Below are positions 15,902 to 23,898 of a stretch of DNA of 46,572 nucleotides, one piece after another. Position numbers and translations under genes: made by a program. The notes beneath the pieces are model-generated. The model was not told the origin of the DNA. It saw only the letters and a program-made list of their open reading frames with translations, and did not search any database. This DNA comes from an uncultured Selenomonadales bacterium (GTDB taxonomy: Bacteria > Bacillota > Negativicutes > Selenomonadales > Selenomonadaceae), in contig CAMJMR010000016.1 of assembly GCA_946407095.1 (NCBI GenBank), positions 1 through 46,572 on the forward strand, read 5' to 3'. Within the stretch, counting starts at the first letter, position 1, and each line of letters opens with the position of its first letter.

Positions 15902-18028
15902 TCAATCAATCCAACTGGCTCTTGTCTTTGTGAAAAACATATCTTTTGCAGCTTTGCTCTGCGGATCCTTGTAGTTATCCAAGTAAGTGTAAACTTTTCG
16001 TTTCAATTCTTCAATCTTGAACGAATCATAATAAGAATCCGAACTAAGATTAAAGGCTCCGTCCATTTTATAAACTACTTCATATTCTAGACCGCCGATG
16101 TTGCCTGTGTTATCCGGCATTTCGGAAGAATCCGCATAGTTTGAATCCTCTTTAAGCGCGAGAAAATAATCCTTATCTTTTAGCTGATTGGCATAATCCG
16201 TACGCTCCTCGTCCGCTTTGAGTTTGGCAATATAATCAGGATCGCGAACATCACTTTTACTTAAAGGCTTGGTTTGCACATTCCCCTTATCGTCGACAAA
16301 AGTATCCTCTTCCTCAATGTAGAAATATTCTTTGCCGTCTTTAAGATATTTGCCGTTTTCGTTTTTGTAATCCTCTTTTGTCGTCAGCTGAACGAATTCT
16401 TTCGCGATAACGAAACCTTGCATTTTATGTCCGTTACCTCTGATGACAACGGGGCTGTTGGGTGCAAACAAGATAACGCGGGCGTCGTCATTGAGCGTCA
16501 AGACAACCGGTTGAGAGTCGCGCTTATGTTTACCGTTTTCATCGAGATCTTTAGGATTTATTTGTTCGGGACCGTCATAATAAAGCACAAGCGGACGATC
16601 ATTTGCGCCCATGTTCGATTGATTTATATTGAGAAATATCTGGCGCACTGTGCTGTAAACTGTATGTTCAACTTTTTGATTTTTGACAAAAGGAAGAGGA
16701 ACTATCGGCTCGCTCTCTATGCGAACATACAGGGCGTCTTCAGGATTGTTTGTTTTATTAAATAGCTTACCCTTTGTTCGGACAGGGTAGGGAGTTCCGA
16801 AATTAAACGTCGAATGAATCCTAAGATCAAAGTTTCCGTTGTAATCATCTTTACTGGATCTGTCGTTTTGTATGTCGGCTAAGGTCAAAGTTTTACCGTT
16901 TTTACCTTCCGGAACAGGGTAGCCTATGTCCCAATCCTCTGTAAATTGTCCGGTACTTAGATTTTTGGAATTAATGTCGGGATGAAAATCCAGATTCAAA
17001 GAATCATAATGTGTTTTATTGCTAGTTGTAGCATCACTACTTTTTGATTGCACCAATACAATTTCCGTCCTGTAGTGGTCACCGGGCGTATAGGAAACAC
17101 GACGTTTTACCTTTCTTTTATCTTGAAATTCATTCCAATCTCCGCCGTAAATGTCTTTTCCCGTCATTTCTTTATATAGTTCTTTAGGCTTAACTGTTGT
17201 ACCTTTTAATTCCTCCGCAACACTTGCCGGGAGGTTATCGCCGTATTTCAAGGTGTCGTTTCTGTAATAATCTTGCCACTCCCAGTTTCTGATAGCGGAC
17301 ACGTCTTCCAAATTGTACATTTGATTTAAGAGATTTTCGCCTTTAGGCAGTTTGCCTTCCGCACCTACGCCGGGATCTCGCGGAATAGGATTGTCCGGGG
17401 GATCCGGAGGAGTATAAGGCTCGTCATCTTTAGGATTTTTAGTCAGCATTGCAACGGCAACGACGGGCGCGTCCATTGTCGGGAACCAGCCGGGCAAAAA
17501 GAGATGTTCGATTGTTTCTTCGAGGCGAACGACGTAATAAAAATTCGTGCCGTAATCGTACAGAGAATAGGTCGGGGTAACCACTCGCTCAGAATCCTTT
17601 TTGGATTTGCTCCAGCTGTCGACTATCGAATTTCTTATGTCGGATGCTTCCGCCGTGCCAAATTCAACGTCTTCGATAGAGCCCAAATTTTTAACGGCAT
17701 ATTCTTCGGCAAGGTCGTCGGCGATCAGCAGGGTTGATTTTTCGCCGTCGCTTTTGCCAGTATATTTTCTGTCGGGGTCAAATGAACGGTTGCTGATAAG
17801 AATCGCATCGTTTTTGATTGTCGGGAAGTTTACATTATCGTTAATGATAACTTGCGCGCCCGCCAAAACCGCCGCGTCTGCCGCGTTTTGGAGGCGTGAC
17901 ACGTTCAGATAGTACCAGCCCAAATCAAGACCGACGCCGACAAACAGCAACAGCAACGGGATAAGCAATGCGAACATAACCGTAGCTTGACCGCGTCGGG
18001 CATACTTGCTTTTAAACTGCTTGACCAT
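15902..18028 (-). CDS. TadE/TadG-like pilus-assembly or surface protein
   Basis: 708 residues. It begins with a short basic stretch (KQFKSKYARRGQ), then a membrane anchor (ATVMFALLIPLLLLFVGVGL), then DLGWYYLNVSRLQNAADAAV and LAGAQVI. That is the classic TadE/TadG N-terminal domain of Flp/Tad pilus systems. The long remainder is polar, rich in Asp, Lys, Asn and Tyr, and probably outside the inner membrane. It includes PPDPPDNPIPRDPGVG and the motif LFAPNSPVVIRGNGHKMQGF leading into VIAKEFVQL. No other tad genes are in the window. Codon use is more A+T-rich than in neighbouring genes, suggesting acquisition. A damaged paralogue lies just downstream. The ribosome binding site (AAGAAGATG) is modest. 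Exact role is unknown. Confidence 0.75.
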   Translation of the reverse strand: MVKQFKSKYARRGQATVMFALLIPLLLLFVGVGLDLGWYYLNVSRLQNAADAAVLAGAQVIINDNVNFPTIKNDAILISNRSFDPDRKYTGKSDGEKSTLLIADDLAEEYAVKNLGSIEDVEFGTAEASDIRNSIVDSWSKSKKDSERVVTPTYSLYDYGTNFYYVVRLEETIEHLFLPGWFPTMDAPVVAVAMLTKNPKDDEPYTPPDPPDNPIPRDPGVGAEGKLPKGENLLNQMYNLEDVSAIRNWEWQDYYRNDTLKYGDNLPASVAEELKGTTVKPKELYKEMTGKDIYGGDWNEFQDKRKVKRRVSYTPGDHYRTEIVLVQSKSSDATTSNKTHYDSLNLDFHPDINSKNLSTGQFTEDWDIGYPVPEGKNGKTLTLADIQNDRSSKDDYNGNFDLRIHSTFNFGTPYPVRTKGKLFNKTNNPEDALYVRIESEPIVPLPFVKNQKVEHTVYSTVRQIFLNINQSNMGANDRPLVLYYDGPEQINPKDLDENGKHKRDSQPVVLTLNDDARVILFAPNSPVVIRGNGHKMQGFVIAKEFVQLTTKEDYKNENGKYLKDGKEYFYIEEEDTFVDDKGNVQTKPLSKSDVRDPDYIAKLKADEERTDYANQLKDKDYFLALKEDSNYADSSEMPDNTGNIGGLEYEVVYKMDGAFNLSSDSYYDSFKIEELKRKVYTYLDNYKDPQSKAAKDMFFTKTRASWID

Positions 18029-18056
18029 AATCTACATCTTCTTTCAGAGAAATCCA

Positions 18057-19637
18057 TTATCGTTCCAACGTAAAGCGCGGGTCACATTCAAAGGTTCTTT
18101 GCCACGGCAGAGTGAATTTCAAATTCTTGAGCTTCCATTTGCCGGGCAAACGTAAATTTTCTGTTGCAAAGGCAATCATCCTTTCGTTGAGGAGTTTTTC
18201 AAGCGGCGGGAGCTTTTCTTTCAAGTTCAACGGAGTGCCGTCGCCCGCAATGCCGTAGCTCGCGCCGACAATCTCTTGGCGGACGTTCGCTTGATAAGCC
18301 CAATCGTCAAGGTAGCGCGTCGTCAACAGCTCGGCAACGTCCTTGTCGTTCATGAAGGGAGTGAGGACGCCCGCGCCGATTAAAAAGCCGCTCGAATTGG
18401 TCGCGGTGTTCCAGCCGCCGTAAGCCTTAATCTTGTATTGCAAGTCGTCGCGCTTTAGCTGATTCATTAGGGAGTTGTCGGCACCGTTGGAAAAGGCAAT
18501 GTCGGCAATCGCCACGGGATAACCCGCCTCGACGTACTGCTTGACGGGCTTGAGGAAAGTTTTGATGTCGCCGCGCAGTTTGAGCTTATTTCTTTTGGCG
18601 TCGGACGATTCGTAAGTTTTGCCGCTTTCGCGCGTGTTGACGGCAAGGACAAGGTCGGCGCGTTCGGGAGCCGGGATTCTAAAGCCGCCCGCCGCAGTAA
18701 TCGCCGCGTCAATCGAAATGCCGATTGGCTCGTTGCCGTAAGCGGGGAAAGTAGCCGCGCCCTTGCCGTCGTTGTACATGACCGACACGAACGGAATTTG
18801 ATGGCGGTCTTCGTTAATGGCGCGAGCAATCATCAACATGCCGAGTTCGTCCGCGCCCGAAGTGACTTGAATGAAGTGCTTGCCCATGTCTTTGGCGTAT
18901 TCCGTGAGCTGACGGCTTTCGCGGTGAGTTTGACTGAACATTGCGCTGTCGTCGCAACCGAGCAGAAAATAATTGAAGACGTCCGCGCGGAGGCAGTCCG
19001 TCAAAAATTTGTTGGCGTCGAAGTTTTTTGCGCGGCGTTTAAGCCAATCGTCGAGGTATTCGGCGGGAATGTCGGCTTCGAGCTTTTTTAGCTTACGACG
19101 TTCGCCGCTTGAGAGTTTTTCGGTTTCCTGCTTGTCGAGCAACGCGGTGTATTGGAAAATTTTTTCGCCGTGCGTGTAGTAGTAATCGGGCTCTGCGCTT
19201 GCGTTGCTACCCGTGCGCGGCGTGCGCATAATCGTCCCGAAGGCGTAAGTCGGCAGGAAGAAAAATTTTTCGCGGAAGGATTTGAAACGTTGTGCGCGAG
19301 CCAAAATTTCTTCGGCGGAAAGGTCGTGCGTGCGCGAGGCAATGAGACTGCCGTAAATCATGGCGTCGGTCGACAGGACGGCGAAATCTGCTTGAGGCGC
19401 GTTTTCGTCGAGCCATTGCCACAAGCCGTCGACATTGCCGCGATTTTCACGCGAGCCCAAAAAATTTTCGGGCGGCGTCAAAATTTCGTAGCCGAGCTTT
19501 TCGGCGACCTGCACCACTTGAAAAAAGTTGCAAGGGCGGTTGTCTATCGGCACGTACAAAATTTTTTTGCTCTGCGCGGCGGCGGCCGTCGAAGTACAGA
19601 ACATCAAGGCAATCAGCAAGAAAAAAATTCGTCTCAT
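18057..19637 (-). CDS. DUF4127 family exported protein
   Basis: 526 residues. The start has a signal peptide (MRRIFFLLIALMFCTSTAAA), so it is exported. The family hallmark follows at once: ILYVPIDNRPCNFFQVVQ, then LSTDAMIYGSLIASRTH, FGTIMRTPRTGSNASAEPDY, LLGCDDSAMFSQTHRE, SGADELGMLMIARAIN and AYGGWNTATNSSG. These match DUF4127, a Firmicute family of unknown function. The conserved Asp/Asn/Arg/His pattern suggests an enzyme, possibly on sugars or cell-wall material, but this is inference. GGAGGAGG is best spaced to the ATG at 19637 rather than the two ATGs just upstream. It has its own promoter, divergent from the glycosidase gene. Confidence 0.85.
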   Translation of the reverse strand: MRRIFFLLIALMFCTSTAAAAQSKKILYVPIDNRPCNFFQVVQVAEKLGYEILTPPENFLGSRENRGNVDGLWQWLDENAPQADFAVLSTDAMIYGSLIASRTHDLSAEEILARAQRFKSFREKFFFLPTYAFGTIMRTPRTGSNASAEPDYYYTHGEKIFQYTALLDKQETEKLSSGERRKLKKLEADIPAEYLDDWLKRRAKNFDANKFLTDCLRADVFNYFLLGCDDSAMFSQTHRESRQLTEYAKDMGKHFIQVTSGADELGMLMIARAINEDRHQIPFVSVMYNDGKGAATFPAYGNEPIGISIDAAITAAGGFRIPAPERADLVLAVNTRESGKTYESSDAKRNKLKLRGDIKTFLKPVKQYVEAGYPVAIADIAFSNGADNSLMNQLKRDDLQYKIKAYGGWNTATNSSGFLIGAGVLTPFMNDKDVAELLTTRYLDDWAYQANVRQEIVGASYGIAGDGTPLNLKEKLPPLEKLLNERMIAFATENLRLPGKWKLKNLKFTLPWQRTFECDPRFTLER

Positions 19638-19670
19638 AAGCATTTCCTCCTCCAAAAAACATTTTCATGC

Positions 19671-19699
19671 ATTGTACCAAAAAAATTTTCGTTCGTGAA
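19671..19699 (-). promoter_or_regulatory. Promoter of the DUF4127 gene
   Basis: Minus strand: TTCACG (19699-19694), 17 bases, TACAAT (19676-19671). It lies back to back with the glycosidase promoter. Confidence 0.55.
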
Positions 19700-19708
19700 G
19701 TTTTGGCG

Positions 19709-19737
19709 TTGACTTTAAGGAAAGCTTAATTTAAAAT
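19709..19737 (+). promoter_or_regulatory. Promoter of the GH32 glycosidase gene
   Basis: TTGACT (19709-19714), 17 bases, TAAAAT (19732-19737), then GACGGAGGTG as the ribosome binding site before the ATG at 19760. No operator palindrome is evident. Confidence 0.65.
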
Positions 19738-19759
19738 TGACGACGGAGGTGGGTTATAG

Positions 19760-21316
19760 ATGTTAGATAAAAAATTAGACCCCGAACAGGCCAAAAGGTG
19801 TCAAGAGTCCAAGTGGTATCCGAAATATCACGTCGCGCCGCCCGTCGGCTGGCTCAACGACCCGAACGGCTTTTCGTACTACAAAGGGCAGTATCACATT
19901 TTCTATCAGTATCATCCGTATTCCGTGAACTGGGGACCGATGCACTGGGGTCACTCCACGAGTAAAGACCTTTGCCATTGGGAACACCAGCCGATAGCCA
20001 TCACGCCCGGCGAATTCTCCGAGGGCAAAGAATGGTACGATTGGGACGGTTGCTTCAGCGGCTGCGGCTACGAGTTCGAAGGCAAGCTTTGGCTCATGTA
20101 CACGTCGCAAAGATTCAACCGTTCGGCAGAGGGCACCGACACCGGCGGCAACGCCAGCAATCCTTCGGGCTACAATCCTTCGGGCTCTTCGGGCGGCGGC
20201 AACGTTACAGAGCGTCAGTGCTTCGCCTATTCCGAAGACGGCATTAACTTCACGAAATACGAAAAGAATCCCGTCATTGACATTCCGAACGACCATCCGA
20301 TTGTTGCCAACGTCGACTTCCGCGATCCTAAGATTTGGGATCACAACGGCAAGTACTACTGCGCTATCGGCAACAGAATTCACGACCGCTCCCGCACGCA
20401 AATCGTTCTGTTCGACTCCGACAACTTCTTTGACTGGAAATTTAAATCCGTCGCCGCCATTTCCAAGCCGGACTATTCCGAAGGCACCATGTGGGAATGC
20501 CCGGGCTTCGCGCACTTCGGCGATACTTACGTCATGATTATTTCGCCGCAACACGTTCCGCCCAAAGGCTACATGTTCCACAACATTCACCAAGCAGGCT
20601 ACATGGTCGGCTCGCTCGACTACGACAAGGGCATTTTCTCTCACGGCGAATTCTTCACGTTCGACCACGGCTTTGACTTCTACGCAACCACAATGATGAA
20701 GAATCACGAAGGCCGCTACTTCATTATCGCTTGGATGGCAGCGTGGCAAAGCCCCTTCCCCGAACAGGCCGACGGCTGGGCAACCATGCTCACAATCCCG
20801 CGCGAACTCCAATACAAAGACGGAAAGGTCTACACCATTCCGCCGAAAGAACTCGAATGCCTGCGCGGCGAAGGCGTCCACTACAAAGATGTTTCGCTCG
20901 GCAAGGGAACCAAGACGACGCTCGACGGCGTCAAAGGCAATTGCGGCGAACTTCTCTTTGATGTCGACGTTAAAGAATCGGGCAGCTTTGAATTCGACCT
21001 CTTCTCGGATTATGCCGAAGAAAAGACCGTCGTCAAGTACTACCTCGAAGACGGCAAGCCTGTCCTTGAACTCAACCGCGACCAGAGCGGCGCGGGCGGC
21101 AAGGGCGTTCGCAAAGTCATTTTGCAACCTTTCGGCGATATTCTCAGCTTCCGTATCTTCCTCGACAAGTCCGCGCTCGAAATCTTCATCAACGGCGGCG
21201 CAGATGCCGAAGTTATGACGACGCGCGTCTATCCGAAAGCAGAATCTCAAAACATCGTCTTCATTCCGCTCGAAGACAAACTCGTAATCAAATCGCTCGA
21301 CTACTACGAATTCTGA
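19760..21316 (+). CDS. GH32 beta-fructofuranosidase (sucrose/sucrose-6-P hydrolase type)
   Basis: 518 residues with no signal peptide, so cytoplasmic. The five-bladed propeller of glycoside hydrolase family 32 is clear: nucleophile Asp34 in GWLNDPNGFSYY, transition-state Asp in VDFRDPKIW near 195, and acid/base Glu in TMWECPGFAHF near 248. A C-terminal beta-sandwich follows from about 385 (FEFDLFSDYAEE, SALEIFINGG). It releases fructose from sucrose, sucrose-6-phosphate or short fructans. Odd point: near residues 120-150 there is a Gly/Ser/Asn-rich insert (GTDTGGNASNPSGYNPSGSS) in a propeller loop that is much shorter in most relatives. No sugar transporter, fructokinase or LacI regulator is adjacent. 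The last 24 bases are duplicated downstream around a repeat. Confidence 0.92.
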   Translation: MLDKKLDPEQAKRCQESKWYPKYHVAPPVGWLNDPNGFSYYKGQYHIFYQYHPYSVNWGPMHWGHSTSKDLCHWEHQPIAITPGEFSEGKEWYDWDGCFSGCGYEFEGKLWLMYTSQRFNRSAEGTDTGGNASNPSGYNPSGSSGGGNVTERQCFAYSEDGINFTKYEKNPVIDIPNDHPIVANVDFRDPKIWDHNGKYYCAIGNRIHDRSRTQIVLFDSDNFFDWKFKSVAAISKPDYSEGTMWECPGFAHFGDTYVMIISPQHVPPKGYMFHNIHQAGYMVGSLDYDKGIFSHGEFFTFDHGFDFYATTMMKNHEGRYFIIAWMAAWQSPFPEQADGWATMLTIPRELQYKDGKVYTIPPKELECLRGEGVHYKDVSLGKGTKTTLDGVKGNCGELLFDVDVKESGSFEFDLFSDYAEEKTVVKYYLEDGKPVLELNRDQSGAGGKGVRKVILQPFGDILSFRIFLDKSALEIFINGGADAEVMTTRVYPKAESQNIVFIPLEDKLVIKSLDYYEF

Positions 21317-21425
21317 TAGATTTTAGGCGCGGCGATTAGTTGCGGTTATGAGCGGTTGACCGCGCTAACTGTTCCGCCGCTTTTAAAGCGGCCGCTCGAC
21401 TACTACGAATTCTGATAAACTTTAG
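21295..21425. repeat. Short family B repeat (copy B4) flanked by a duplication of the GH32 gene end
   Basis: The element is 21327-21393 (GCGCGGCGATTAG to CCGCTTTTAAAGCGGCC) and lacks the first hairpin of the family. GCTCGACTACTACGAATTCT begins both flanks (21295 and 21394); the match is perfect for 24 bases and runs to about 32 with two mismatches. The right copy starts directly after the closing hairpin and repeats the final codons and stop of the glycosidase gene. Confidence 0.88.
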
Positions 21426-21442
21426 ACCGATAAAAAAAATTT

Positions 21443-21590
21443 CCCCGTCAAGTGGCGGGGATTTTTTTATGGGGCTAGAAATGCGCTAGCATTTCGTATC
21501 GGCGCGGCTGTCGGCTGAAAGTGTCAGACAGCACGGCGCGCTAACAGGATGCAACGTCACGTTGCCCCGTCAAGTGGCGGGGATTTTTTT
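21443..21590. repeat. Family B repeat (copy B5) between two identical terminators
   Basis: A 26-base terminator (CCCCGTCAAGTGGCGGGG then ATTTTTTT) occurs at 21443-21468 and again at 21565-21590. Between them lies a family B element (21473-21564), from GGCTAGAAATGCGCTAGC to the palindrome GCAACGTCACGTTGC. The element's hairpin end directly abuts the second terminator copy. The first terminator ends glycosidase transcription; the second is the duplicated target. Confidence 0.88.
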
Positions 21591-21613
21591 GTGAAGCCGA
21601 CTTATCAACCGGT

Positions 21614-22693
21614 TCACAGTTCGTTATAAAAGCTGTCGCGTTCGACGGGCGTGTAACCCGTTTCCGAAATGATTTTCTTCAGCGCGTCGCGAGTGATGCC
21701 CGCCGAGCTTTTGGCTCCTGCCGCGTGAATGATTTTTTCTTCGCCGAGCGTGCCGTCCAAGTCGTCCGCGCCGAAACTCAATGCCAACTGCGCTATCGGC
21801 AACGTCAACATGACCCAAAACGCTTTGAAGTGCGCGAAGTTGTCCAGCGTCAATCTTGCCAGCGCGAGCATTTTCAAATCTTCCCACGAGCCGACGCGCC
21901 GCAAATTGAATCGCTTGCCCAGCTCTGTATTCGCGGGGTGGAAGGGGAAAAGCATCATTGCTTGGAAGCCGCCCGTTTCGTCTTGCAAGCCGCGCAACTT
22001 CAGCAAGTGGTCGACGCGCTCTTCAATCGTCTCAATGTGCCCGTACATTATTGAAGCGTTCGTCCTCAAGCCGAGTCGGTGAGCCGTCCGCATAACTTCA
22101 AGCCATTCCGCCGCGCTACACTTTTTCGGGCAAATAATTTCGCGAACGCGGTCGGACAAAATTTCTGCGCCGCCGCCCGCCAAACTCGTGACGCCTGCGC
22201 CAATCAAAGTGCTCAAGACTTCCGAAAAACTTTTGCCGCTTATTCGGCTGAAGTTGACGACTTCGACGGGCGTGAACGCGTTAATCCCGACGTGCGGCAA
22301 AATTTTCTTGACTAGCTTGACGGCGTCGACGTAGTAAGAAAAATCTTTGTCGGGGTGCAACGAGCTGACGATATGAATTTCTGAAAGGGACTGGGGACTA
22401 GGGACTAGGGACAAGTCTTTTTTTATGTCGTCGAGTTCAAGCGTGAAGGCGCGCTTGTCGCCGCCGGTGCATTGGAAGGCGCACAGCGGACAGTTCGCCT
22501 TGCAGACGTTGGTTAGGTTTATGTGGCGGTTGACGGTGTAGAAAACTTTCTTGCCCGACTTCGCCTCCTTGACGCGCCGCGCAGATTCGGCAAGGTAAAG
22601 CAGGTCGTTATCGTCGTAGAGCGCAAGAATTTCGTCGCGGTTGAGCCTTTGCCCAGAAGAAATTTTTTCGTGCGCCGAGTCCAAGCTGTTCAA
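21614..22693 (-). CDS. mqnE: Aminofutalosine synthase (radical SAM)
   Basis: A 359-residue radical SAM enzyme of the futalosine route to menaquinone; it joins 3-[(1-carboxyvinyl)oxy]benzoate with SAM. The cluster-binding motif is CKANCPLC near residue 64, following VNRHINLTNV. MqnE-type segments follow: VSSLHPDKDFSYYVD, LAGGGAEILSDRVREIICP, MYGHIETIEERVDHLL, LQDETGGFQAM and GADDLDGTLGEEKIIHAAGA. It starts at a TTG after GGAGGTG. A heptamer repeat array lies in frame within the gene (22387-22412) and encodes Ser-Leu-Val-Pro-Ser-Pro-Gln-Ser before EIHIVSS. The other mqn genes are not in the window. It is MqnE rather than MqnC because of the LAGGGAEI and YGHIET motifs. Confidence 0.88.
   Translation of the reverse strand: MNSLDSAHEKISSGQRLNRDEILALYDDNDLLYLAESARRVKEAKSGKKVFYTVNRHINLTNVCKANCPLCAFQCTGGDKRAFTLELDDIKKDLSLVPSPQSLSEIHIVSSLHPDKDFSYYVDAVKLVKKILPHVGINAFTPVEVVNFSRISGKSFSEVLSTLIGAGVTSLAGGGAEILSDRVREIICPKKCSAAEWLEVMRTAHRLGLRTNASIMYGHIETIEERVDHLLKLRGLQDETGGFQAMMLFPFHPANTELGKRFNLRRVGSWEDLKMLALARLTLDNFAHFKAFWVMLTLPIAQLALSFGADDLDGTLGEEKIIHAAGAKSSAGITRDALKKIISETGYTPVERDSFYNEL
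22387..22412 (-). repeat. In-frame heptamer repeat inside mqnE
   Basis: Read on the minus strand it is GTCCCTAGTCCCTAGTCCCC and on into AGTCCC, the same heptamer as the array at 10886-10931. Three units equal 21 bases, so it adds seven codons without shifting the frame. Confidence 0.85.
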
Positions 22694-22720
22694 TCTGACA
22701 CCTCCGAATTTTAAAGCGGG

Positions 22721-23896
22721 CTACGGTAATTCGGGCAAATTCCGCGCCACCGCCGAGTTGTGGATGATTTCTTCTATCCGCTGGTCTAAAACGAGTTCTT
22801 GCTTGTGCAAGCTTGCCGCCTTGTCCAAATCTGCCGCGCTGTTCTGCGTGATGCCCGTGATGTACGACTGCCACGCCAAAATCGTTATCTGCGTCGACTC
22901 CTTGCGAAGTTCAGCCAAAAACTGTGCGCCTTGAGGAACGGGCACTTGGTCAAGCTCCGCCTGCCTGTCTTCCAATGACGGGATTATCGTCCCCGTTATG
23001 TAGCTCGACGTTTCGGCGCGCTGTTGCGTCGTCATGATTCCGTATGGCGAACGCTGCAACGTGATGAAAATGTCTTGGTCTTCCTCGAACGCCCGATTGT
23101 AGCGGTAAACGATTTCAGCCGTCGCGTCGATATAATCAGCCAAATTCTGCTTGAGAATCGGCGAAACCGTGTCCAGATATTCGCGGTAGTTGTCGACGCT
23201 TACGACTTTCCAATCGCTGCCGCCCAAGTTGAAACTCAAGCCGGGGAACTTGAACTTGCGCCCGAAAATGTCAAAGTCCGCGCTGCCGACGTTGAAGCTC
23301 TCGTTCGCCAAGTCTTTGAGCGTAACCTTGAGCGTGAAGGGCGTTTGCGTATAATCCTCCACCACGCTGAAGGTCGCGGTCGCCGCGTCGCCTTGATGGT
23401 CGACGGATTCCAAATCAATCAACGACGTGTGCCGAATCAAACTGCGGTCAAGCAAAAGGTCATAGTCGACGCCCAGTTGCCGCCCTTTGAGGATGTCGCC
23501 GGGCAAAGTCCATTCGCCCGTGTCTATGTAGGTGTTGAGCACTTTGACTGCGCCGTTGCACATTTGCCGCCGAATCAGCACGTAAAAATTTTCAAACAAA
23601 GTGCGCTCGCGGTCGGTAAGTTGCGTGTCGTATTTGAAAAGGTCGCTCGTCAAGTCGTCGTAGGCTTGCAACGTGACGGAATTCAAATCGACGTGGCGGC
23701 GGAAGGTTTTGGCGTCGCCCGCCTTGTACGCCGTGAACATCTCGCGCATGGCGTATTCGGGCGTCTTGGTGTAGACCGAAAAGTAAAAGAACACGCCGAA
23801 AATCATCGCCACGAAGATGAACAGCGCAATAAGTCTTTCGCGCTGACGCTGCCTGCGCCTCGCGGCAAGTTTCATTCGCCAAGTATAATCGTCCAT
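22721..23896 (-). CDS. Membrane-anchored protein of unknown function
   Basis: 391 residues, not confidently recognised. An Arg-rich cytoplasmic start (LAARRRQRQRERL) precedes one membrane span at about 22-42 (IALFIFVAMIFGVFFYFSVY). The rest is probably outside. The segment EYAMREMFTAYKAGDAKTFR leading to HVDLNSV resembles DUF2939-like proteins, where a small repeated A-x-x-x-D-x-x-x-F-x-x-H-V-D unit is typical. The middle part is beta-rich (ATATFSVVEDYTQTPFTLKV) and the last 130 residues are helical and acidic. It starts 2 bases after the surE stop, so the two genes form an operon. No catalytic motif was seen. Confidence 0.7.
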   Translation of the reverse strand: MDDYTWRMKLAARRRQRQRERLIALFIFVAMIFGVFFYFSVYTKTPEYAMREMFTAYKAGDAKTFRRHVDLNSVTLQAYDDLTSDLFKYDTQLTDRERTLFENFYVLIRRQMCNGAVKVLNTYIDTGEWTLPGDILKGRQLGVDYDLLLDRSLIRHTSLIDLESVDHQGDAATATFSVVEDYTQTPFTLKVTLKDLANESFNVGSADFDIFGRKFKFPGLSFNLGGSDWKVVSVDNYREYLDTVSPILKQNLADYIDATAEIVYRYNRAFEEDQDIFITLQRSPYGIMTTQQRAETSSYITGTIIPSLEDRQAELDQVPVPQGAQFLAELRKESTQITILAWQSYITGITQNSAADLDKAASLHKQELVLDQRIEEIIHNSAVARNLPELP

Positions 23897-23898
23897 GC

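Noticed and set aside
19775-21250. A 491-codon open frame on the minus strand opposite the GH32 gene
   Set aside because: It has no recognisable domain, no ribosome binding site, and arises from the codon bias of the real gene on the plus strand, whose catalytic motifs are all intact.
21614-22693. MqnC or CofH instead of MqnE
   Set aside because: LAGGGAEI, YGHIET and DDLDGT...EKIIHAAGA fit aminofutalosine synthase better; a CofG/CofH F420 context is absent.
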